A stretch of 64,000 nucleotides of DNA from Traorella massiliensis (GCF_900104665.1 NZ_LT629967.1:38455-102454); one strand, 5' to 3'; shown: positions 32,913 to 41,408, counted from the stretch's first letter. The notes: generated by a model from the sequence alone, not told the origin. Numbers and translations are program-made.

Positions 32913-33362
32913 TTATTTTAAGACAACCTGCCATTCATCACCATCTACTATATACTGAAACTCATGAAGCTTTTCATCTTCCATTACTTTTAAAAGCTCT
33001 TCAAAATCATCCACTAATTGAATTTCTGATAATCGATCACGATTGACCCATTCCATTTCACCTTCATCAGAAGAAACAAGTTCTCCTTTAAATTGATTAG
33101 ATTTAAAAAGAAATACGATATATCGGCCATCTTCAATAGGAAACTGTTTAACTCCACATAAAACAGGTTCTAGGACATCAAGACCTGTTTCCTCCTTCAT
33201 TTCACGAATCACTGCATCCGTAAACGCTTCACCCTTTTCCACATGCCCACCAGGTAACGCATATCCCTGCCAATCCTTTTTTATACGATTCTGAAGCAAA
33301 ATTTTATTTTTTCTATATAAAAGACATAATACGGTAAGTTCTACTCTTTCTGTTTTGTCCAT
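32913..33362 (-). CDS. Nudix hydrolase (MutT-like)
   Basis: A 149-residue protein with a complete Nudix box, GHVEKGEAFTDAVIREMKEE followed by TG, near residue 38. It resembles 8-oxo-dGTP or nucleotide pyrophosphohydrolases (the family is broad and the substrate cannot be told). ATG 33362 follows AAGGAGGATTT. It ends 45 bases before the start of the downstream flavoprotein gene and may be co-transcribed with it. Confidence 0.85.
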   Translation of the reverse strand: MDKTERVELTVLCLLYRKNKILLQNRIKKDWQGYALPGGHVEKGEAFTDAVIREMKEETGLDVLEPVLCGVKQFPIEDGRYIVFLFKSNQFKGELVSSDEGEMEWVNRDRLSEIQLVDDFEELLKVMEDEKLHEFQYIVDGDEWQVVLK

Positions 33363-33479
33363 AAATCCTCCTTGTCTAAAATTATAGTTAAGTTTTCTTA
33401 GCTATGCAATTGAATCAAGGATTATTTCTCGTTTGCTCTTCATATAATAAAATGGCGAATGCCTATAAAGGAGAATACA

Positions 33480-33641
33480 ATGAAATATGTATGTGACGTC
33501 TGTGGATATATTTATGATGAAGCTTTAGGAGATTTTGAAAATAATATTGCGCCTAATACTAAGTGGGAAGCTTTAGGTGAGGACTGGGTATGCCCTATAT
33601 GCATGGTAGATAAAGAACAGTTTTCTGTTTATACTGAATAA
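33480..33641 (+). CDS. Rubredoxin
   Basis: A 53-residue one-iron electron carrier with C5-x-x-C8-G-Y and C38-P-I-C41. The full length and the motif spacing are standard. ATG 33480 follows AAAGGAGAATAC; the frame extends seven codons upstream without a site. Rubredoxins pass electrons to oxygen- or peroxide-reducing enzymes in anaerobes, which fits an anaerobic gut organism. Confidence 0.93.
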   Translation: MKYVCDVCGYIYDEALGDFENNIAPNTKWEALGEDWVCPICMVDKEQFSVYTE

Positions 33642-33696
33642 GGCTGTTTTATTTTATTGATTATGGTAAAATATTGCCGTAATTAATGGAGGCTAT

Positions 33697-34506
33697 ATGG
33701 CAGAAGAAGTTTATATAAAAAAAATAGAAGATATTATCGGCATCGTGCTGGATCAAAAATATGATGTTAGAATCGACCGTCATCGTTCATCATTTCTTTA
33801 TCGAGGTCTTCCTAATGATGCATTTACTCTGACAACAAGTATTGAAAGAAACTGCAAGGATAAATGGAGCGAATTAGAAAAATCAATTCTTAGGAATTTC
33901 GCAAAATATGCAGCTTTGCATATGCCTGATTTAAAAGATTCTGTATGGAAGCAGCTTATTATTGGACAGCATCATGGTCTTCCTACCCGTTTATTAGACT
34001 GGACCTATTCACCTTTGATTGCTATGCACTTTGCGACGAGTGGTGAGCATTTACATGAGATGGATGAGCATAATGGGATCATCTGGAAAATTGATATTGA
34101 AGAATTAAATTCACTTTTACCTCAGAAATATCAAGATGCTTTAAATCGTGAAAAAGCATATCTATTTACAACGGATATGATGAGTTCGATCGTTCATGAT
34201 TTAGAAAGCTATGATGAAGATATGTCAAATCAATCAATGGTATTTATTGAGCCACCTTCTTTTGATGAACGTATCATCAATCAGTATTCTTACTTTTCAG
34301 TGGTTCCTAAAAATATAGGCTGTATTGAAGATTTTTTAGATAAATATACACATAAGAGCATGAAGTATATCATTGACAAAGATTTAAGATGGGAGATTCG
34401 TGATATGTTAGATCGATTAAATATCAATGAACGTATTATTTTCCCTGATCTTGATGGATTATCAAACTGGTTAAAACGTCATTATTTTGTAAAGGAATCA
34501 CGCTAA
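33697..34506 (+). CDS. FRG-domain protein
   Basis: A 269-residue soluble protein with the FRG signature: FLYRGLP near residue 32, then the LITG-like QLIIGQHHGLPTRLLDWTYSPLIAMHFA segment near residue 90, characteristic of the FRG domain. FRG proteins are common in bacteria, phage and mobile islands, and their activity is unproven. ATG 33697 follows TGGAGGCTAT. It is a single gene with a terminator after it. Confidence 0.8.
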   Translation: MAEEVYIKKIEDIIGIVLDQKYDVRIDRHRSSFLYRGLPNDAFTLTTSIERNCKDKWSELEKSILRNFAKYAALHMPDLKDSVWKQLIIGQHHGLPTRLLDWTYSPLIAMHFATSGEHLHEMDEHNGIIWKIDIEELNSLLPQKYQDALNREKAYLFTTDMMSSIVHDLESYDEDMSNQSMVFIEPPSFDERIINQYSYFSVVPKNIGCIEDFLDKYTHKSMKYIIDKDLRWEIRDMLDRLNINERIIFPDLDGLSNWLKRHYFVKESR

Positions 34507-34523
34507 TTCATACTTGTATAAGG

Positions 34524-34560
34524 GAGGCACTTCATAAGGGAGCTGCCTTCTTTTGATTTT
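34524..34560 (+). terminator. Terminator after the FRG-domain gene
   Basis: GAGGCA (34524-34529) pairs with TGCCTT (34544-34549) around a purine-rich loop, followed by CTTTTGATTTTA. Confidence 0.6.
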
Positions 34561-34668
34561 ATGTTTCATGTTAAAAGACATGCTAATTCTTACAGAAGCG
34601 AACAATTAAAATCAGGAATTTAAATGAACTTCACTCTATAATGTACTTGCACAGAAAGGAGGGATATT

Positions 34669-35538
34669 ATGGATTGGCTAAGCGGAATACAAAATGCGCT
34701 TAATTATATTGAAGAACATCTGATTGAAGAAATTGACTATGATAAAGTTGCGAAAGAAGCAGCTTGTTCAAGCTTCTACTTTCAAAGAATTTTCAGTATT
34801 CTATGCGGAATGACTCTTGGAGATTATATTCGCAATAGACGGCTCACTCTTGCCGGCAATGAGCTGAAATTAGCGAATAGTAAAGTTATTGATATTGCTT
34901 TAAAATACGGTTATGAAAGTCCTGAAAGCTTCACAAGAGCTTTTTCAAGATTTCACGGAATTACTCCATCTGAAGCGAAAAAAGAGGGTTCTAAGCTAAG
35001 ATCTTTTTCCCGACTTTTTGTGAAGATCACATTAAGCGGAGGTAATATGATGGATTACAAGATTATTGAAAAAGATGCCTTTGATATTATTGAAAAGGTA
35101 GAGAAACACACTGTAGAGAACTCAGAAAATGTAAAGAGCATTCCTGATTTTTGGCGAAGATCACACAATGATGGTACAGTAAAAAAATTATTAGATATTA
35201 CTGCTGATAGGACCTATATCTTTGGTATATGTTACGGAAATGACCAGGAAACAGCCAAGACATTTGATTATTCGATTGCTGCCATATGTGATAAAGATAC
35301 AGCGGTACCAGAAGGATTTAGAAAAACTACTATTCCTGCAAGATCTTGGGCAGTATTTGAATGTAAGGGTATGATGCCTAAAGCGATTCAAGATATGTGG
35401 CACAAGATCGTTACTGAATTCTTTCCCACATCAGGTTATCAGCCAACAATGGAAATGGATATAGAAGCTTATCCTAAAGGTGATATGGATAGTCTTGATT
35501 ATCACAGTGAGATTTGGGTTCCAATCATAAAAAAATAA
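34669..35538 (+). CDS. AraC-family regulator with GyrI-like effector domain
   Basis: A 289-residue protein: two HTH motifs in the first 110 residues (DYDKVAKEAACSSFYFQRIF and IDIALKYGYESPESFTRAFS) with the AraC signature, then a GyrI-like ligand-binding domain from about 120 (GNMMDYKIIEKDAFDIIEK to SEIWVPIIKK). Such regulators bind small hydrophobic or cationic compounds and often control efflux genes. ATG 34669 follows GAAAGGAGGGAT. The gene is monocistronic; its target is not evident. Confidence 0.88.
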   Translation: MDWLSGIQNALNYIEEHLIEEIDYDKVAKEAACSSFYFQRIFSILCGMTLGDYIRNRRLTLAGNELKLANSKVIDIALKYGYESPESFTRAFSRFHGITPSEAKKEGSKLRSFSRLFVKITLSGGNMMDYKIIEKDAFDIIEKVEKHTVENSENVKSIPDFWRRSHNDGTVKKLLDITADRTYIFGICYGNDQETAKTFDYSIAAICDKDTAVPEGFRKTTIPARSWAVFECKGMMPKAIQDMWHKIVTEFFPTSGYQPTMEMDIEAYPKGDMDSLDYHSEIWVPIIKK

Positions 35539-35555
35539 ATCTTTTACATAAAAAC

Positions 35556-35596
35556 ATCAGGCACTTTCCTTATGAAGGGTGCCTGATTGTATTTTT
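35556..35596. terminator. Terminator between the AraC gene and the lipoprotein gene
   Basis: ATCAGGCAC (35556-35564) pairs with GTGCCTGAT (35579-35587), followed by TGTATTTTTATTT on the plus strand. Confidence 0.8.
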
Positions 35597-36434
35597 ATTT
35601 CCAATTCAATGTCGTTATTTTTGGATTGCATACGATATCATCATAAGCATAATATGTTGTCATAGCTTCACTGTCACGATCAATGATCTGACGATTAGAA
35701 ATGAGTTGACCATCAAAATCTCTACTCTGTGTTTCAATGATCATATACGCTGTTTCTAATGGCACATTGATTTCATCATCTATATTTTCTGGTTCATAAT
35801 TACTGCTTTCTATTACCTGATTGTCATTATTCATATAGTAGATAAAATGCTTTTCAGGTTGATACATCGTATTAAAATGAACAGTAATATCTATTTTTTC
35901 TACCTTCCCACTGATATTTACATCATAAGTTAAACTTTGACTTGCCTGATATCCTACATGATCTCGTGCAAAACCTATACCAGGTGTTTCTGTGGATGAA
36001 TATATTTCACCCTGATTAAAATAAATAGGCATTATATTGAATAAAATATCTGTTTCTCTATTTTCCGCAATGATATTTAATGTTCTTTCTGTAGATATCG
36101 TATCTGTTTCATTTACATTAAGATTTGTTTTACCGATAAGAGCACTCATATTCTCATCTTTAAATCTATAACTATATCCTTCATCATCAATTGGATATGT
36201 AAATATTGTCAGATAACCATCTAAACCATCAAAAGAACATAAATAATCCCCATTTGTATCCCTATCACAGCTTGCATCATATCTAGCAGCCCCATTCATC
36301 TGATCTTGTGATACTACCATAAATCCAATGATTTCATTCATCTGATCCGGAGCATTTTGCTTTGTTTCTTCTGCCAGCTGACAACCCATCAGCATGAGAC
36401 TTAATATAGCTGCAATCCATTTAAACTTCTTCAT
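35595..36434 (-). CDS. Lipoprotein of unknown function
   Basis: A 279-residue protein starting MKKFKWIAAILSLMLMGCQ, with a clear lipobox LMGC (cysteine at residue 18). The rest is acidic and rich in short strands; I recognise no domain. The chosen start is ATG 36434, behind GGAGGAAGAAG; the upstream frame is a shadow of the HTH gene. It overlaps that gene by 14 bases, so lipoprotein, HTH regulator and DUF2975 protein form one operon. Confidence 0.75.
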   Translation of the reverse strand: MKKFKWIAAILSLMLMGCQLAEETKQNAPDQMNEIIGFMVVSQDQMNGAARYDASCDRDTNGDYLCSFDGLDGYLTIFTYPIDDEGYSYRFKDENMSALIGKTNLNVNETDTISTERTLNIIAENRETDILFNIMPIYFNQGEIYSSTETPGIGFARDHVGYQASQSLTYDVNISGKVEKIDITVHFNTMYQPEKHFIYYMNNDNQVIESSNYEPENIDDEINVPLETAYMIIETQSRDFDGQLISNRQIIDRDSEAMTTYYAYDDIVCNPKITTLNWK

Positions 36435-36651
36435 CTTCTTCCTCCAAATTCCCATCAAATTCTAAAATATCTTCTACATTGCATTCCAGGTAGTAACATA
36501 TTTTATTGAGCGTATTGAAACGCACCCCTCTTGCTTTACCGCTTCTCAATATTGAAAGATTTGCTTCCGTGATTCCAATATATCCACATAACTCCTTTGA
36601 AGTCATTTTCTTTTTCTTTAATGCTTCCTCTAAATGTATTTTGATTGCCAT
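36421..36651 (-). CDS. YozG/Cro-type HTH regulator
   Basis: A 76-residue protein beginning MAIKIHLEEALKKKKMTSKELCGYIGITEANLSIL, with an XRE HTH followed by KICYYLECNVEDILEF, the family end. It belongs to the small YozG-like regulators, which are paired with DUF2975 membrane proteins in many Firmicutes. It starts one base after the DUF2975 gene stops. The twin palindromes upstream of the DUF2975 gene are likely its own operators. Confidence 0.87.
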   Translation of the reverse strand: MAIKIHLEEALKKKKMTSKELCGYIGITEANLSILRSGKARGVRFNTLNKICYYLECNVEDILEFDGNLEEEDEEV

Positions 36652-36652
36652 A

Positions 36653-37597
36653 TTAAATAAACAACTCGTTATCTTTCTTTAATTGGATATTTTCATAAAT
36701 GATCTTACTCATCAATAAGACAGCCAGTACAAATAACAGAGGAGTTAGCGGAATAAAGAATTGGACATTGTTGATAGTAATATAATTTCCTGCAATCACA
36801 CAGATACCTTGTATGATCACCTGTAATATGACCATTAAGGCAATTGACTGACATGATAAATGAGTGATATGTTGTAAAAGAGAAACAATATCGGAAGCAT
36901 AAGGATTTTTTTGAAAGAAGCTTAATAATATTATCAGCTGATTTGTGATGACTGCTCCTAAAAAATAAGGTAAAGCTTGTATCATATATTGGATAATGAT
37001 GATTGCTTTTGTCATGTCTAGGCTGCTCGCTATAGTATTCATATCATTTTGGATATTGCCTATGCTTTTTATACTGCAATAAATCAATAAGTAGGCTGAT
37101 GTGAATAGAAAACTTACTACGATGAGAAATAAAAGATAGGAACAATATTTAGCCAGCTTTCTTTTATGAGCCTGATTTGCCATTTTTAAGAATTTCAAAG
37201 CTACATACGCAATGATAAGCATCATGATAAAAGGAGAAAGGCTCCAATAAGTCATCAGTGAAAGTTTATGAGGATTGATCATATAATAAATACTGATAAA
37301 TAATATGATACTTAGAATAAGAAGAAGGATATCTTCATGATGAAAAGTATGATATTTATGATAAAAGATGCCTAATAAAAATATAGGTAATAAGGAAATC
37401 AATAAATATATCACCCATGCAAGTAGATTACCAAAAGTTCCACTCAGTGATAAATTTCTAAGTCCTTCACCCAATATAGCCATAGGTTTCACTATTATAT
37501 TCATGAGCACTGTAAACTCCTGATTTGATAATAAAGATAACACTAATACAACAAACATAATCAATATAGAAATAATTATAAATGTCTTCCTTTTCAT
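36653..37597 (-). CDS. DUF2975-like polytopic membrane protein
   Basis: A 314-residue protein starting MKRKTFIIISILIMF at ATG 37597, behind GGAGG (the frame's earlier TTG overlaps that site). It has about eight membrane segments. The C-terminus, FFIPLTPLLFVLAVLLMSKIIYENIQLKKDNELFI, resembles the end of DUF2975 proteins, but the protein is about twice their usual length. Function is unknown; its pairing with a YozG-type regulator is the usual family context. Confidence 0.7.
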   Translation of the reverse strand: MKRKTFIIISILIMFVVLVLSLLSNQEFTVLMNIIVKPMAILGEGLRNLSLSGTFGNLLAWVIYLLISLLPIFLLGIFYHKYHTFHHEDILLLILSIILFISIYYMINPHKLSLMTYWSLSPFIMMLIIAYVALKFLKMANQAHKRKLAKYCSYLLFLIVVSFLFTSAYLLIYCSIKSIGNIQNDMNTIASSLDMTKAIIIIQYMIQALPYFLGAVITNQLIILLSFFQKNPYASDIVSLLQHITHLSCQSIALMVILQVIIQGICVIAGNYITINNVQFFIPLTPLLFVLAVLLMSKIIYENIQLKKDNELFI

Positions 37598-37610
37598 AAT
37601 TTCCTCCAAT

Positions 37611-37629
37611 ATTATTGTTTAACAATAAT
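37611..37629. promoter_or_regulatory. Palindromic operator 1 of the DUF2975/HTH operon
   Basis: ATTATTGTT-T-AACAATAAT is a perfect palindrome 14 bases before the DUF2975 start. Its half-site is shared with operator 2. Confidence 0.65.
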
Positions 37630-37652
37630 TCATACTCATACTATATCATATA

Positions 37653-37673
37653 AATTATTGTTTTACAATAATT
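37653..37673. promoter_or_regulatory. Palindromic operator 2 of the DUF2975/HTH operon
   Basis: AATTATTGT-TTT-ACAATAATT is a perfect palindrome. The centres of operators 1 and 2 lie about 43 bases apart (roughly four helical turns), with AT-rich promoter-like sequence in between. Confidence 0.65.
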
Positions 37674-37709
37674 TTATAAAAAAAGCGCCTTTTGCGCTTT
37701 TAAATATAA

Positions 37710-39050
37710 TTATACTTCTTCCGGATAAAGCATCATTCTTTTATAAATGATATATGAAATAGCAGCTGCGATAAATTCAGTGATCCAGAATGCATGCCAT
37801 ACCCCTTCGGCTCCAATGATCTTACTTAAAACAAAAGCCACTGGAATAATGATGAAGACATAACGCAGAGAAGATATGACTAGCGATGGCAAGCCTTGTC
37901 CTAAACCTTCTAATGCACCACTAATGATGACTGATACGGTTGAGATAATAAAGCCAATACTGATATAGCGTAAAGCAATACTACCGGAAACAATCGTTGA
38001 AGTATTAGATGAGAACAGACCGATCAGTTTATCCGGAACCAGCCAGCATAACAGAGTACCCGCAGTCATAATAATAACGCTTAATGTGAGTGAAACAAAA
38101 ATGATTTTCTTGACTCTGGTGTATTCTTTGGCACCAAAATTGTAACCAACGATTGGACGCATTCCCTGTACGATACCATTCGTTGTGAGATATAGGAAGG
38201 TTTGCAGCTTATAATAAACACCTAAGACAAGAACATATGTATCTGAGAAACTTGCAAGGATGCTATTTAAAGCCGAGATCAGCAGTGAAGGCAGTGCCAG
38301 ATTAAAAACAGCCGGAATTCCTACACTATACATTTTTATCGTAATTTCCTTATCAAAAGTATCTTTATTCAGACCAAGACGCACTTGAAAGTGTCCAACA
38401 CGATAACAGATGAAATAAATAACCAAACCAAGACTTTGGCCTATACCTGTTGCCCAGGCAGCTCCTTCAATTCCCATGGCAGGAATAAACTTCCAGCCGA
38501 AAATAAAGAGTGGATCAAGAATAATATTCGCAATACAGCCGGAAAGCATACAAACCATTGTTATCATCATCTTACCTTCTGCCTGATACACTTTTTCAAG
38601 TGACATGGAAATTGCAATGACGATTGCGAAACTGAAAGCAATACGTGAATAACGGATACCCATATCAATGATCTGGGCATCTGAAGTAAAAAGATTTAAA
38701 AAGAATGGCATGACCAAGATACAGCCAATTGTCAATAGAACACCATGAAGACCATTGTAAATTACACTTTGTGTTGCAGCAGCATTTGCTTTTTGATAAT
38801 TTTGGGCTCCTAAATGATAGGCAATTACAGCATTTGCTCCAATAGAAAAGCCGATCGTTACTGCATTAATGAGATTTTGAATTGGAAATACAAGTGAAAG
38901 AGCGGTCATTGCATCTTCACTAATTTGTGCAACATAATAACTGTCAACAATATTATAAAGAGACGATACTAACATTGATATGATCATTGGAAATGACATG
39001 GATAGCACTAAAGAAAGCACTGGTTTTGTTTTCATAAATGTTTTCTGCAT
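37710..39050 (-). CDS. MATE-family multidrug/cation exporter
   Basis: A 446-residue protein with twelve membrane segments and MATE family features: the opening KPVLSLVLSMSFPMIISMLVSSLYNIVDSYYVA, and a mirrored second half beginning VFNLALPSLLISALNSILASF. It should export drugs or organic cations with sodium or proton exchange. It resembles the MepA group. ATG 39050 follows CAGGAGGTAAAAC. A promoter and a leader hairpin with a T-run precede it, so it is probably controlled by termination in the leader. Confidence 0.9.
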   Translation of the reverse strand: MQKTFMKTKPVLSLVLSMSFPMIISMLVSSLYNIVDSYYVAQISEDAMTALSLVFPIQNLINAVTIGFSIGANAVIAYHLGAQNYQKANAAATQSVIYNGLHGVLLTIGCILVMPFFLNLFTSDAQIIDMGIRYSRIAFSFAIVIAISMSLEKVYQAEGKMMITMVCMLSGCIANIILDPLFIFGWKFIPAMGIEGAAWATGIGQSLGLVIYFICYRVGHFQVRLGLNKDTFDKEITIKMYSVGIPAVFNLALPSLLISALNSILASFSDTYVLVLGVYYKLQTFLYLTTNGIVQGMRPIVGYNFGAKEYTRVKKIIFVSLTLSVIIMTAGTLLCWLVPDKLIGLFSSNTSTIVSGSIALRYISIGFIISTVSVIISGALEGLGQGLPSLVISSLRYVFIIIPVAFVLSKIIGAEGVWHAFWITEFIAAAISYIIYKRMMLYPEEV

Positions 39051-39064
39051 GTTTTACCTCCTGA

Positions 39065-39124
39065 CAAAAAAAATAAAGCTATATCTGCCTTGTTTATCTC
39101 ATCCACAAGGAAATCTATAGCTTT
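39065..39124 (-). promoter_or_regulatory. Leader hairpin with T-run before the MATE gene (riboswitch candidate)
   Basis: On the minus strand AAAGCTATA (39124-39116) pairs with TATAGCTTT... (39083-39075), enclosing an inner stem CCTTGT/ACAAGG with asymmetric internal loops, then ATTTTTTTT. It lies right at the 5' end of the transcript from the promoter at 39135-39163 and ends 15 bases before the MATE start. The form and the gene fit a terminating riboswitch; the mepA (guanidine-IV) class is one possibility, unproven. Confidence 0.6.
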
Positions 39125-39134
39125 CGCACGCTAG

Positions 39135-39163
39135 ATTCTAGCATGTAACAAATTGCTTGTCAA
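39135..39163 (-). promoter_or_regulatory. Promoter of the MATE gene
   Basis: On the minus strand TTGACA (39163-39158) and TAGAAT (39140-39135) are 17 bases apart. The -10 lies in a small palindrome, GCTAG-ATT-CTAGC. Confidence 0.75.
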
Positions 39164-39172
39164 TGAATTTAA

Positions 39173-39203
39173 TATTAAAAATGCTTTGCAGAAACACTGC
39201 AAA
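39173..39203 (-). terminator. Terminator after the C45-type hydrolase gene
   Basis: TTTGCAG (39203-39197 on the minus strand) pairs with CTGCAAA (39191-39185) and is followed by GCATTTTTAATA. Confidence 0.7.
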
Positions 39204-39214
39204 ACACTTTTATC

Positions 39215-40483
39215 TCATTCATTAAAACTAAATTCAAATACTGCATTTGGGTCATCATAGTTTTCATTAGATACCCATAAAACCGATTTATTAGTCAGAT
39301 TGTAAACAACACTATGAACGGTACAGCCATTTTCATCATCATTATCCCATGTTCTTCTACCTACCATCGCCAAAATATCCATGGCACCATTTTCATCAGC
39401 TACGATTCCATCAGTCTTATTTAGTTCCTCATAAATCTTCTCATAACGATCAGCTCCCTTTTTATCTTCTGTCAGGGAGTTATCATAATAGCCTGGCTGA
39501 ATGATAAAATTTGTAACGACCTGATAGTCTGTACTTCCTTCTATTTCACCAATATGTGCATCATCATCGTTATAAGTGACAACAAGCTCACGTGCTGAAC
39601 CATCATTATCACTGGCATCATCATTACCTACCCATTCTAAAATAGCACTACGGCCACTCGAATCAGCTACCATATAATGATAAGACGTATTTGCTGAATC
39701 ATGCAGATCATATGACTGGGCAATCTCTATAGCTTCATCAAGATCATCCGCATAGTCTAAAATTAAGCGAATAAGTGTTGTAGAAGTAAAATCCGGTTTC
39801 TCTGTATTTTGATTTGTAGGCACTGCTTTTTCACCTTCACCCTGATATGTCATATAAATCCCTACGCTTACTCCTGCATCATTCATACCATCAAGAGGTG
39901 CATAGGGTGCCGCTAAAGTAGTTACCTTATCCATGAAACCTTCTATATTTTGTTCTACATCAATTCCTAAAAACTGTAAATCAACAGTTGAAATCGTTGC
40001 ATGACGTCCTTCACTAGCTTCTGTGAAAACAATCATTGTATTTGTTTTAGAAAAGTCATAATTTCTCGCAAATAAAGCATCACCATCACTGCTTGTTGCC
40101 GTAAACGATGCACAACCAATATCAGATTCACTGATATTCATTTGAATAAGACCTTTTGTAATCTTATTTGTCACAAAATCAATTAATTCACGATCATTGC
40201 TTACACCACCTTGTGCAACAAATTCATCAAGATAGAAACCACCCTTTACATACATGGCATAAACCGCTCCATCGTTATGCTCATCATTACGATCACGTAA
40301 AAGTTCAATGCTCATAAAGGTACTGATTTCATTATGCCATACAGCATATACCCCTATACCAGCACCAGCTACTACAACTAAAACCACGATCAGAAAACCT
40401 ACAAGTAATTTTTTAATATTAAATTTTACCATCATAAAAATCAGATCATATGATTGCTTTGATCTAAAATTCAAAGTAATCAT
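39215..40483 (-). CDS. C45/choloylglycine-hydrolase-like Ntn hydrolase, membrane-anchored
   Basis: A 422-residue protein with one N-terminal membrane segment (about 25-48), followed by an extracytoplasmic domain. The likely nucleophile is the Cys of IGCASFTATSSDGDALFARNYDF, with the conserved RNYDF and later SYHYMVADSSGRSAILEW, typical of acyl-CoA:6-APA acyltransferase (peptidase C45) and bile-salt hydrolase relatives. Because the Cys is internal and not at the mature N-terminus, cleavage before it would be needed. Substrate unknown. The start follows AAAGGAGCATAGGATCATT. Two similar palindromes flank its promoter. Confidence 0.75.
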   Translation of the reverse strand: MITLNFRSKQSYDLIFMMVKFNIKKLLVGFLIVVLVVVAGAGIGVYAVWHNEISTFMSIELLRDRNDEHNDGAVYAMYVKGGFYLDEFVAQGGVSNDRELIDFVTNKITKGLIQMNISESDIGCASFTATSSDGDALFARNYDFSKTNTMIVFTEASEGRHATISTVDLQFLGIDVEQNIEGFMDKVTTLAAPYAPLDGMNDAGVSVGIYMTYQGEGEKAVPTNQNTEKPDFTSTTLIRLILDYADDLDEAIEIAQSYDLHDSANTSYHYMVADSSGRSAILEWVGNDDASDNDGSARELVVTYNDDDAHIGEIEGSTDYQVVTNFIIQPGYYDNSLTEDKKGADRYEKIYEELNKTDGIVADENGAMDILAMVGRRTWDNDDENGCTVHSVVYNLTNKSVLWVSNENYDDPNAVFEFSFNE

Positions 40484-40510
40484 AATGATCCTATGCTCCT
40501 TTCAGTTGAG

Positions 40511-40528
40511 ATGTTGAAAACTCAACTT
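40511..40528. promoter_or_regulatory. Operator-like palindrome, copy 1, before the C45-type gene
   Basis: ATGTTGAAAACTCAACTT is an imperfect copy of the palindrome at 40547-40564 and lies just downstream of the -10 element on the minus strand. Confidence 0.6.
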
Positions 40529-40531
40529 CTG

Positions 40532-40560
40532 TATTATATACAAAAGATGTTGAAAGTTCA
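40532..40560 (-). promoter_or_regulatory. Promoter of the C45-type gene
   Basis: On the minus strand TTGAAC and TATAAT (40537-40532) are 17 bases apart. The -35 element lies inside the palindrome at 40547-40564. Confidence 0.65.
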
Positions 40561-40564
40561 ACAT
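40547..40564. promoter_or_regulatory. Operator-like palindrome, copy 2, before the C45-type gene
   Basis: ATGTTGAA-AG-TTCAACAT is a perfect 8-2-8 palindrome covering the -35 element. It lies 36 bases from copy 1. Confidence 0.7.
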
Positions 40565-40643
40565 TTTTTTTACTTACATATTATGAATAAATTTGCCATT
40601 CTATGTGTTACAATAAATTTATCATCAAAAGAGGTTACAAAAT

Positions 40644-41399
40644 ATGAATAAATCAGAAATTAACAAGTGTCCTTATTGTGGTAGTTCAAATATCGGTATT
40701 GGCTATCATTTAGGAAATGGTCAGCTATTTGTTGATCCTTATGCATATCACAGCAAATCCCAATCTTCTGAAATTGAAACATATCTATGTAAAGATTGTG
40801 GATGTATTATCATGCAAAAAGTTAAACGACCTGAAATATTTGATAATATCAATAACGTAAGAAATTTAGAACTTTTTGATTATTTTGAAGAAAATGGTTT
40901 TCTTTTAATGAATGAGCATCCAACCCTTCCTTCTATAGAAAGTCTTGGATATAATATGCAGAATCTTGTATATTTAATTGAAAATCATCAGATATTTTAC
41001 ACTAAAGCTTTTGGGAAAAGACCCATTTATCTATCTATAAAATGTTATCAGTTATTAAAACAAATAAAAAATATCAAACCGTTAAGTGAAGACAATAAAT
41101 TAGTCTATAATGAATTATCTAAATTTGAATATGCAGATAAATCGGATATAAGGAAAAGACTTGAAATGGATACAAAAACATTTAATAAAGCCTTTGAATT
41201 CCTTTTAGAAAACTTATATATTACAGCTTGTGCAGGTAAAAAATTAAATGCAAACTGGTATTCTTATCTTTATTGTACAATAGATACCTTTAACAAGAAT
41301 ATAAATGGCTTGCATTTCAATGGAGACTGTAAAGCGGCTCTTTGGAATATTGTCAAAAAGACAATGGATAAAGAGTCTTTTGAAATCCTTTGTAAATAG
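40644..41399 (+). CDS. Hypothetical protein with N-terminal zinc ribbon
   Basis: A 251-residue soluble protein that begins with a four-cysteine zinc ribbon, CPYCGSSNIG and CKDCGCIIM, within the first 60 residues. The central and C-terminal parts are helical and include a segment similar to a winged helix (NELSKFEYADKSDIRKRLEMDTKTFNKAFEFLLEN), so DNA binding is possible. I do not recognise a family. The start follows AGAGGTTACAAAAT. It diverges from the C45-type gene and shares its operator region. Confidence 0.65.
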   Translation: MNKSEINKCPYCGSSNIGIGYHLGNGQLFVDPYAYHSKSQSSEIETYLCKDCGCIIMQKVKRPEIFDNINNVRNLELFDYFEENGFLLMNEHPTLPSIESLGYNMQNLVYLIENHQIFYTKAFGKRPIYLSIKCYQLLKQIKNIKPLSEDNKLVYNELSKFEYADKSDIRKRLEMDTKTFNKAFEFLLENLYITACAGKKLNANWYSYLYCTIDTFNKNINGLHFNGDCKAALWNIVKKTMDKESFEILCK

Positions 41400-41408
41400 A
41401 ATTTTATA

